Source of the DNA: Thermoleophilaceae bacterium
GTDB lineage: Bacteria; Actinomycetota; Thermoleophilia; Solirubrobacterales; Thermoleophilaceae
Assembly (NCBI GenBank): GCA_013695855.1
Contig: JACCZR010000246.1
Location: 1 to 7,030, forward strand
Length of the DNA stretch: 7,030 nt
Direction of reading: 5' to 3'
The notes beneath the pieces are model-generated. The model was not told the origin of the DNA and searched no databases. It saw nothing but the letters and a program-made list of their open reading frames with translations. The position numbers and the translations under genes are program-made. Below, piece by piece: positions 1 through 4,871 of this stretch; the stretch's first letter is position 1; each line of letters begins with the position of its first letter.

Positions 1-790
1 ACTCGAGCATCGTGAACTCGGGGTTGTGCTTGTGGGAGATCCCCTCGTTGCGAAAGTCCTTGCCGATCTCGTACACGCGCTCCAGGCCACCCACGATCAG
101 CCGCTTGAGGTAGAGCTCGTCGGCGATGCGCAGGTAGAGGTCGCGGTCGAGCGCGTTGTGGTGGGTCACGAAGGGCCGGGCGAGCGCCCCGCCGTAGAGC
201 GGCTGCAGGATCGGCGTCTCCACCTCGAGGAAGCCGCGCTCGTCGAGCCAGCGCCTGATCGCGGATACCACCCGCGAGCGCAGGATGAACAGCTCGCGGC
301 TCTCCTCGTTGGCGATGAGGTCCAGCTCGCGGTGGCGATAGCGGGTCTCGACGTCCTCGAGCCCATGGAACTTCTCCGGCGGAGCGCGCAGGGACTTCGC
401 CAGCAGCTGCCACTCGGTGGCCCGCAGCGACAACTCTCCCCGGCGTGACTTGAAAGCCGTGCCGTCCACGCCGACGAGATCGCCGAGGTCGCAGTCGATC
501 AGCCGCTCGAAGGGCTCCTCGCCCAGGAGGTCGCGCTTGGCGTGCACCTGGAGCCTGCCGCTGCGGTCCACCACATCGAGGAACGCGGCGCCGCCGTGGC
601 TGCGACGAGCCGCCAGGCGGCCCGCGATGCGGTATTCGGAGTCGGTTTCCTCGCCGTCCTCGAGGCCGGCATGCGCTTCGTGAACTGCGGCGGCCGGGGA
701 GGTGCCGTCAAAGGAGTGCGGGAAGGGCTCGATGCCCTGCTTCCGGAGCCGGGCGAGCTTCTGGCGTCGATCTTCCTCAGGGCCAGCCAC
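1..790 (-). CDS. lysS: Lysyl-tRNA synthetase, class II (N-terminal 263 codons; 3' end outside window)
   Basis: Charges tRNA-Lys with lysine in the cytoplasm. The minus-strand frame is open from 790 to the left edge, giving 263 residues of a protein usually near 500. Residues about 52-130 fit the N-terminal OB-fold anticodon-binding domain. Residues 186-195 (GFLEVETPIL) are class II motif 1, and 246-263 (FRNEGISHKHNPEFTMLE) are motif 2, with the HNPEFT loop typical of LysRS. The rest of the catalytic domain, including motif 3, is cut off. The start is GTG at 790: an in-frame TAG lies four codons upstream (800-802) and no earlier start exists after it. No convincing Shine-Dalgarno precedes the GTG. 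It lies 69 bp after greA, with a strong hairpin between them (808-854). Identification is by motif recognition and is secure. Confidence 0.96.
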   Translation of the reverse strand, partial: MAGPEEDRRQKLARLRKQGIEPFPHSFDGTSPAAAVHEAHAGLEDGEETDSEYRIAGRLAARRSHGGAAFLDVVDRSGRLQVHAKRDLLGEEPFERLIDCDLGDLVGVDGTAFKSRRGELSLRATEWQLLAKSLRAPPEKFHGLEDVETRYRHRELDLIANEESRELFILRSRVVSAIRRWLDERGFLEVETPILQPLYGGALARPFVTHHNALDRDLYLRIADELYLKRLIVGGLERVYEIGKDFRNEGISHKHNPEFTMLE

Positions 791-807
791 GGCGGGAGAC
801 TATGGGC

Positions 808-854
808 CACTGTCCTGGATTGGGCACCGCATGGGTGCCTAAAGCAGGACAGTG
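808..854 (-). repeat. 47-bp imperfect palindrome between greA and lysS (hairpin; possible terminator or attenuator)
   Basis: Arms 808-828 and 834-854 are mirror complements around a 5-nt loop (829-833). The lower stem is a perfect 10 bp (CACTGTCCTG with CAGGACAGTG). A 2x2 mismatch follows, then two A-T pairs, one G/T position and a 6-bp GGCACC/GGTGCC upper stem. That is 18 Watson-Crick pairs out of 21. It begins 5 nt past the greA stop codon and ends 17 nt before the lysS start. In the direction of transcription no T-run follows, so it is not a classic intrinsic terminator. It could be a U-less terminator, a partial attenuator, an mRNA-end stabiliser or a dyad protein-binding site. The structure is plain in the sequence; the role is not. 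Confidence 0.6.
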
Positions 855-859
855 TGTGG

Positions 860-1339
860 CTAGGCGGCTTCGATCTTCGTGATCTTCAGCTGGCGGGCGG
901 GGCCGCGCGGGACCGACACCTTCACGGTCTCGCCGCGCTTGTGGCCGATCAGGGCCTTGCCCACCGGCGACTCGTTGGAGAGCTTGTGGTCCGAGGGATC
1001 GGCCTCGGAGGATCCGACGATTCGGTACTTCACCGACTTGTCGGTCTTCTGGTCCTTGACGTGGACGGTGGAGCCCACGCTCACGACATCCGTGGACACA
1101 TCCTCCTGATTGATGATCTGGGCGCTGCGCAGGCGCTCCTCGATCTCGGCGATCTGCCGCTCGAGCATCATCTGCTCGTTCTTGGCGTCGTCGTACTCCG
1201 AGTTCTCGGAGATGTCGCCGAACTCGCGCGCCTCCTTGATGCGCTCGGCCACCTCCCGGCGGCGGACGGTGGAGAGGGTCTCGAGCTTGGCCTTGAGCTC
1301 TTCAAGCCCCTCGGGCGTTAGTACGGTTTCGCGGGGCAT
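860..1339 (-). CDS. greA: Transcription elongation factor GreA
   Basis: Binds the RNA polymerase secondary channel and stimulates cleavage of backtracked transcripts, rescuing arrested elongation complexes. The 159 residues match the usual family length (about 158). Residues 1-75 form the N-terminal coiled coil. Its tip, GDISENSEYDDAK, carries the acidic pair D42 and E45 that positions catalytic Mg. From about residue 80 onward is the FKBP-like C-terminal domain, including the conserved stretch SNESPVGKALIGHKRGE. The ATG at 1339 gives the normal N-terminus. The 28-nt gap to dusB reads as a pyrimidine-rich leader with no recognisable Shine-Dalgarno, which is unusual for a well-expressed gene. 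It is followed by the 808-854 hairpin and then lysS. Confidence 0.97.
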   Translation of the reverse strand: MPRETVLTPEGLEELKAKLETLSTVRRREVAERIKEAREFGDISENSEYDDAKNEQMMLERQIAEIEERLRSAQIINQEDVSTDVVSVGSTVHVKDQKTDKSVKYRIVGSSEADPSDHKLSNESPVGKALIGHKRGETVKVSVPRGPARQLKITKIEAA

Positions 1340-1364
1340 AGAAGGCGGAGGAGGATAGCAATGG

Positions 1365-1383
1365 CCCTCAGGCCGCCTGAGGG
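1365..1383. repeat. Perfect palindrome spanning the dusB stop codon
   Basis: CCCTCAGGC and GCCTGAGGG are separated by a single base at 1374, giving nine-base arms. The dusB TGA (1368-1370) lies inside one arm. As RNA it could form an 8-bp stem with a 3-nt loop. The following sequence toward greA has scattered T residues but no T-run. It may act as a weak terminator or as a dyad site; it may also be chance in GC-rich DNA. Confidence 0.4.
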
Positions 1384-2348
1384 GCTGCGCAAGCCCGGAT
1401 CAGCCCCCTGGCCTCGGCCGTCGTGGCCGCGGTCACCAGCCGCCCGGTGACCTCCTTCGGCAGGCTCAAGCGGTCTGCGTACCAGGGGTAGAACTTGCGC
1501 AGGTAGCGGCCTGCGCGCTCGGGCCCGAGGTGTTCCTCGGCCCGCTCTATCACCCACTCGAGCTCTGCGATCACCTCGTCCACGGAGGGCTCCCCCTCGC
1601 GCAGGCCGAGCAGGCGCTCGAAACGCCAGGGGTTGCCCAGCGAGCCACGGGCGAGCATGACCGCCTCGGCGCCGGTTCGCTCCAGCGCCTCGACGGCCCG
1701 CTCGTCGGACAGCAACCCGCCCGAGACGATCACCGGCACCTCCAGTGCCTCCACCAGCTCGGCGGCCAGTGCGTAGTCGGGCTTGCCCTTGTGCCTCTGC
1801 GAGGCGTGGCGCGGATGAAAGGCGATGCCCGCCACCCCGGCCTCCTCGACCAAGCGGTGGGCCAGCTCGACCCCGTCGCGGTCGCCGGGGCGCCGGCCGG
1901 GGCGGAGCTTCACCGTGACCGGCAGCCCGCTGCCCTCCGCAGCCGCGCGGGCGATGGCCACGGCGCGGTCGGGGTCTTCCAACAGCGCGGCTCCCGCGCC
2001 CGACTTGCACACCTTGCGCACGGGGCACCCCATGTTGAGGTCGATCAGGTCGGCACCGGCCTCGGCCACGATCCGGCCCGCCTCGCGCATGACGTCGGCG
2101 TCGTGGCCGAACAGCTGCATCGAGACCGGATGCTCCTCGGGGTCGATCCGAAGGAATTCGCGCTGGGTGCGCTCGTTTCCGTAGGCCAGGCCGAAGCTCG
2201 AGACCATCTCGGAGACCGTGAGCCCTGCGCCGTAGCGGCGGGCCTGCAGTCGCACGAACCAGTTGCCGATGCCCGCAAGGGGGGCGAGCACAAGCCGGTT
2301 GGAGATCGCGACGCCGCCGAGCTGCCACGGGTCGGTGAGCGACGCCAT
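1368..2348 (-). CDS. dusB: tRNA-dihydrouridine synthase (Dus family, DusB/NifR3-like)
   Basis: FMN-dependent reductase that converts specific tRNA uridines to dihydrouridine using NADPH. The 326 residues are a normal family length. The N-terminal TIM barrel carries the FMN-site strand LAPLAGIGN (21-29). The signature NMGCPVRKVCKSGAG holds catalytic Cys108. K147 (VKLRPG) and H178 occupy expected flavin/substrate positions, and the phosphate-binding stretches GGLLSDE and AVMLARGSLGNPWRF are clear. Residues from about 255 form the helical tRNA-binding domain. Odd point: the segment FHPRHASQRHKG (177-188) replaces the usual HxRTxxQxYxG. The start is ATG at 2348, preceded by a GAGGG only 2 nt away, an unusually tight spacing. 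The stop of a preceding short coding-like segment lies 5 bp upstream. Family call secure; the DusB subtype is inferred. Confidence 0.95.
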   Translation of the reverse strand: MASLTDPWQLGGVAISNRLVLAPLAGIGNWFVRLQARRYGAGLTVSEMVSSFGLAYGNERTQREFLRIDPEEHPVSMQLFGHDADVMREAGRIVAEAGADLIDLNMGCPVRKVCKSGAGAALLEDPDRAVAIARAAAEGSGLPVTVKLRPGRRPGDRDGVELAHRLVEEAGVAGIAFHPRHASQRHKGKPDYALAAELVEALEVPVIVSGGLLSDERAVEALERTGAEAVMLARGSLGNPWRFERLLGLREGEPSVDEVIAELEWVIERAEEHLGPERAGRYLRKFYPWYADRLSLPKEVTGRLVTAATTAEARGLIRACAAPQAA

Positions 2349-2353
2349 CGCCC

Positions 2354-2470
2354 TCAGACGGTACTTCGCTCAGCCGAGCGCCAAAGCTTGCGGGTGAACG
2401 CCACGCCCGAGAGCAGCAACGCCAGGTCGGCGAGCAGCAGCGGTGGCAGGGCGCCGTCCGGGGCCCCGAA
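2354..2470 (-). other. Coding-like 38-codon tail with a hydrophobic segment, in frame after the coaX stop
   Basis: This fills most of the 122-bp gap between coaX and dusB. Reading on in the coaX frame directly after its TGA gives 38 sense codons, then TGA at 2354-2356, only 5 bp before the dusB ATG. About four fifths of third positions are G or C, as in the real genes here. The peptide has a hydrophobic stretch (PPLLLADLALLLSGVAF) followed by basic residues (TRKLWR), as in a single membrane helix with a cytoplasmic positive end. No ATG opens it. The possible starts are CTG near codon 8, or TTG and GTG too far in to keep the helix. CoaX itself normally ends at the preceding stop. It could be a CTG-started microprotein, a remnant of a lost membrane gene, or a readthrough tail. 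No homologue is recognised. Confidence 0.35.
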
Positions 2471-3235
2471 TCAACGGTTGCGCTCCCAGATGAGCCGCAG
2501 GCCCTCCAGCGTCAGCAGGTCGTCGGTCTCGTCGATCTGCTCGCAGCACGGCACGATGACGTGCGCGAAGCCCCCGGTGGCGACCGCCGGCGCCTCAGCT
2601 TCCATCTCCTTGCGCAGCCGCGCGACGATGCCGTCCACCGACCCCGCGTAGCCGAAGACCACGCCCGACTGGATGGCGTGACGCGTGCCCTTGCCGATGG
2701 CGGTGCTCGGCGGCTCGAGGTCCACGCGCGGAAGGCGTGCCGCCCGCTGAGAGAGCGCCTCCAGCGAGATCTCGATCCCCGGCGAGATCACTCCGCCCAG
2801 GTACTCGCCGTCGGCCGAGACGACGTCATAGTTGATGGCGGTGCCGAAGTCGACGGCGATGCAGGCGCCGCCGAAGCGCTTGTAGGCGGCGACCGCGTTG
2901 GCCAGCCGGTCGGGGCCCAGCTCCTGCGGGTTGTCGATGCGGATGGCCATGCCGGTCCGCAGCCACGGCCCGAGCAGAGCGCCCGCCCCGTCGAAGTAGC
3001 GCTGGAGCAGCTGCTCGTACTCCTGGGCCAGCGTGGGCACGACCGAGGAGACAATGGTGGCCCCCACGTCGGTGAGCTCCGCCCCCCGCAGCCGAAGCAG
3101 GGCGGCGAGCTCGATGGCCAGCTGGTCGGCGGTGGCGTGGCGTGCCGTGGCAAAGCGCCAATGCTCCACCAGCTCCGAGCCGGCGTACAGGCCCACGTGC
3201 GTCTGGGTGTTGCCGACGTCGACGGCGAGCAGCAC
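2471..3235 (-). CDS. coaX: Type III pantothenate kinase
   Basis: Phosphorylates pantothenate with ATP, the first step of coenzyme A synthesis. The type III enzyme belongs to the ASKHA fold and resists CoA feedback and pantothenamide analogues (family knowledge). The 254 residues match the usual length. Visible motifs are the phosphate-binding DVGNT (6-10), GPDR (107-110) with catalytic Asp109, DFGTA (129-133), GGVISPG (147-153) and the C-terminal TGG (220-222). Residues after DFGTA read INYDVV where many members have TTFDVV, a small variation. The start is GTG at 3235, which puts the nucleotide loop at the normal place. An AGGG lies 11 nt upstream, rather distant for a Shine-Dalgarno. It starts 27 bp after folK. 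The C-terminus LIWERNR is where CoaX proteins normally end, so the in-frame coding-like stretch beyond the TGA is not part of the family. Confidence 0.96.
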   Translation of the reverse strand: MLLAVDVGNTQTHVGLYAGSELVEHWRFATARHATADQLAIELAALLRLRGAELTDVGATIVSSVVPTLAQEYEQLLQRYFDGAGALLGPWLRTGMAIRIDNPQELGPDRLANAVAAYKRFGGACIAVDFGTAINYDVVSADGEYLGGVISPGIEISLEALSQRAARLPRVDLEPPSTAIGKGTRHAIQSGVVFGYAGSVDGIVARLRKEMEAEAPAVATGGFAHVIVPCCEQIDETDDLLTLEGLRLIWERNR

Positions 3236-3246
3236 GGCTGGCGCGA

Positions 3247-3268
3247 CCCTAGAGGATGAGCCCTAGAG
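3247..3268. repeat. Short direct repeat at the folK/coaX junction
   Basis: CCCTAGAG occurs at 3247-3254 and again at 3261-3268, a period of 14 bp. The second copy contains the folK stop codon (3263-3265). CTAG is generally scarce in high-GC bacterial DNA, which makes the pair noticeable. It may be a slippage duplication or a half-site pair for a regulator of coaX. No function can be shown. Confidence 0.3.
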
Positions 3269-3700
3269 CTCGCCGACGCGCTCGACGCGCTGCTCGTTGA
3301 CCGCCGTCATCACCTCGAGCAGGGGCTCGAGCACGAAGCGCCGGGCGGCGAGCTCGGGGTGGGGCAGCGTCAGGCGCTCGGTCTGGAGCCTGATCTCCCC
3401 CAGCGCCAGCACGTCGATGTCGATGGAGCGTGGCCCGTGGCGCGCGCTCCCCGGCGCGCGGCCGAGCCCGCGCTCGACCTCCTTGCAGGCGCCGAGCAGC
3501 TCGAGCGGTCCGAGCTCGGTCTCGATCGCAAGCACCGCGTTCAAGAAGTCCGGCTGATCGGGCACCTCCCCCTGGGGCGCCGTCTCGTAGACCGACGAGG
3601 CGCGGACCACCTCCAGGCGCTCGGACAGTGAGTCGCGAGCGGATCGCAGGTTGGCCAGCCTGTCTCCCTCGTTTGACCCGAGGCCCAGGTAGCCCCTCAC
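3263..3700 (-). CDS. folK: 6-hydroxymethyl-7,8-dihydropterin pyrophosphokinase (HPPK)
   Basis: Transfers pyrophosphate from ATP to 6-hydroxymethyl-7,8-dihydropterin in folate synthesis. The 145 residues are slightly short for HPPK (commonly 150-165). The N-terminal strand GYLGLGSNEGD (3-13) is canonical. SSVYETAPQG (35-44) and PDQPDFLNAV (47-56) form the pterin-binding region. HGPRSIDIDVL (88-98) carries the Mg-binding D94 and D96, and LTLPHPE plus RRFVLEPL complete the signature. The start is GTG at 3700, because the conserved strand begins two residues later. This GTG overlaps the TGA of the receiver gene by GTGA, so translation is probably coupled to it. A longer open frame runs upstream of 3700 but is only a shadow of the receiver gene. 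No folB or folP partner is visible in the window. Confidence 0.95.
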   Translation of the reverse strand: MRGYLGLGSNEGDRLANLRSARDSLSERLEVVRASSVYETAPQGEVPDQPDFLNAVLAIETELGPLELLGACKEVERGLGRAPGSARHGPRSIDIDVLALGEIRLQTERLTLPHPELAARRFVLEPLLEVMTAVNEQRVERVGEL

Positions 3701-4077
3701 TCCGGAGCGGTGGCCTTGCCCAGATCGTCCACCAGGCGCAACAGCTCGAGGGGGCTGAAGGGCTTGGTCAGGAAGAGGTCGGCACCGGCCGCCTCGCTTT
3801 CGCGCTCGGCCTCGTCGCGGGCCGCCGCGGTGAGCATCACGATCGTCGCATCGGCTCCGGCCGGCTCGGCGCGTAGGAGCCGGCACGCCTCGGTGCCGTC
3901 GAGCACGGGCATGTCGATGTCGAGGAAGACGATCGATGGCTTCACCGCCCGGGCCATCTCGAGTGCCTCTTCCCCGTTGGCGGCCTCCACGATGGTCACG
4001 CCGGCCACGTCCTCGAGCGTGGTGCACACCAGCTTTCGGATGAACGGGTCGTCGTCGACGATCAAGACGGAGGCCAT
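3697..4077 (-). CDS. Stand-alone CheY-like receiver (response regulator)
   Basis: A single 126-residue receiver domain with no output domain. The acidic pocket D8-D10, phospho-acceptor D53 (FLDIDMP), switch residue T83 (MLTAA) and conserved K105-P106 (LTKPFSP) are all present, so it should be phosphorylatable. It starts at ATG 4077, just 3 bp after the HD-GYP stop, with no clear Shine-Dalgarno; translation is likely coupled. Its stop overlaps the folK start. Proteins of this type usually work by binding a partner or as a phosphorelay intermediate. The neighbouring HD-GYP gene and hybrid kinase are the obvious candidates. In RpfG-type regulators the receiver and HD-GYP domains are fused, whereas here they are separate genes in the reverse order. 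That partnership is inferred from context only. Confidence 0.95.
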   Translation of the reverse strand: MASVLIVDDDPFIRKLVCTTLEDVAGVTIVEAANGEEALEMARAVKPSIVFLDIDMPVLDGTEACRLLRAEPAGADATIVMLTAAARDEAERESEAAGADLFLTKPFSPLELLRLVDDLGKATAPE

Positions 4078-4080
4078 CGT

Positions 4081-4833
4081 CTATTCGGTCTGGTCGCGGA
4101 TGCTCTCGAGCACCTCGTGAGGCGTGGCGACCAGCTGCGCCACCACCGCCGAGTCGAACTGGCTGCCGGCCGCGCGCGAGATCACCTCGCACGCCTCGGG
4201 CATCGACACCCCGCGGCGGTAGGGCCGGTCGGTGGTCAGCGCGTCGAGCGTGTCTGCCACCGAGAAGATCCGCGCGGCGAGCGGGATCTCCTCGCCGGCC
4301 AGGCCGTCAGGGTACCCGGTGCCGTCCCAGCGCTCGTGGTGGGCGCGGACGATCTCGGCCGCGCGCTCGAGGAATGGCACCCTGCTGACGATCTCCCAGC
4401 CGATCACCACGTGCCTTCGCATCACCCTGGTCTCGTCGGAGCGCAGGTCCTCGGGCTTGTGCAGCACCTGATCGGGGATCGCCACCTTGCCCACGTCATG
4501 GAGGAGGAACCCGAACTCGGTCTGGGGATCGTCGGCCAGGGCGGGCTCGATGCCGCGGGTGAGCAGCAGGCCATAGGCGGCCACCCGCTCGGCGTGCTTG
4601 CCGGTGTAGGCGTCGCGCGCCTCGACGGCGTTGGTCAGCGCACGGACGGTGGCCACATAGGAGTCGCGCAGCTCCTCCGCGCGGGCGCGCTCGGCCTTGA
4701 AGATGTCGCGCAGGTCGGAGGCGTAGCGCTCCAACTGGCGCTCGTCCTCACCCGATCTGCTGCGCTGCTCGGCCAACTCGGCCCGCAGACGCTCGTTCTC
4801 GGCTTTCAGCCGGTCTTCCCCTTGCACTGCCAC
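4081..4833 (-). CDS. HD-GYP domain cyclic-di-GMP phosphodiesterase
   Basis: Predicted to hydrolyse cyclic di-GMP. With the GTG at 4833 the protein has 250 residues. Residues about 6-60 are a charged, heptad-like coiled coil, and 61-250 are the HD-GYP domain. Metal-ligand positions are intact: H80, H112-D113 (LLHDVGKVAIPD), H141, H165-H166 and D194. The GYP motif is G173-Y174-P175, within HHERWDGTGYPDG. H80, H112, H141, H166 and D194 keep family spacing. The residue four before H80 is Tyr76, where three-iron enzymes such as PmGH have Glu, so a two-metal site is more likely (inference). The usual HPxxG reads HVVIG. No receiver or GAF domain is fused. The start was chosen because AAGGAG lies 10 nt upstream; GTG at 4827 is an alternative. 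The open frame extends further upstream but overlaps the kinase gene. Confidence 0.93.
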   Translation of the reverse strand: MAVQGEDRLKAENERLRAELAEQRSRSGEDERQLERYASDLRDIFKAERARAEELRDSYVATVRALTNAVEARDAYTGKHAERVAAYGLLLTRGIEPALADDPQTEFGFLLHDVGKVAIPDQVLHKPEDLRSDETRVMRRHVVIGWEIVSRVPFLERAAEIVRAHHERWDGTGYPDGLAGEEIPLAARIFSVADTLDALTTDRPYRRGVSMPEACEVISRAAGSQFDSAVVAQLVATPHEVLESIRDQTE

Positions 4834-4865
4834 CCCTGGCGCTCTCCTTGTCCGCCCAGCCAGGG
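4834..4865 (-). promoter_or_regulatory. Hairpin presenting the HD-GYP ribosome-binding site
   Basis: In the 38-bp gap between the kinase and HD-GYP genes, CCCTGGC (4834-4840) and GCCAGGG (4859-4865) can pair as a 7-bp stem. The 18-nt loop holds the AAGGAG ribosome-binding site (4844-4849), and the stem ends directly against the GTG start at 4833. Such a fold could limit or modulate translation of the phosphodiesterase. A 7-bp pair over this distance can also arise by chance at this GC content. Confidence 0.3.
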
Positions 4866-4871
4866 TACAGG

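Noticed and set aside
499..810. 103-codon minus-strand open frame with an upstream GTG at 810
   Set aside because: It is in a different frame from lysS and shows no motifs; the lysS frame through the same bases carries the conserved domain.
542..1321. 259-codon plus-strand open frame opposite greA and lysS
   Set aside because: It is antisense to greA and lysS, and its low-complexity Leu/Gly/His composition comes from the reverse complement of coding sequence.
2459..2468. CGGGGCCCCG palindrome just after the coaX stop
   Set aside because: A 10-bp self-complementary G/C run with no loop is common at this GC content and lacks a T-run; not counted as a terminator.
1530..2651. 373-codon plus-strand open frame opposite dusB and coaX
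   Set aside because: It runs across two real genes and the gap between them without any family motif; an antisense shadow.
3701..4192. N-terminal extension of the folK frame
   Set aside because: The extra residues are out-of-frame translation of the receiver gene. The HPPK fold begins two residues after the GTG at 3700.
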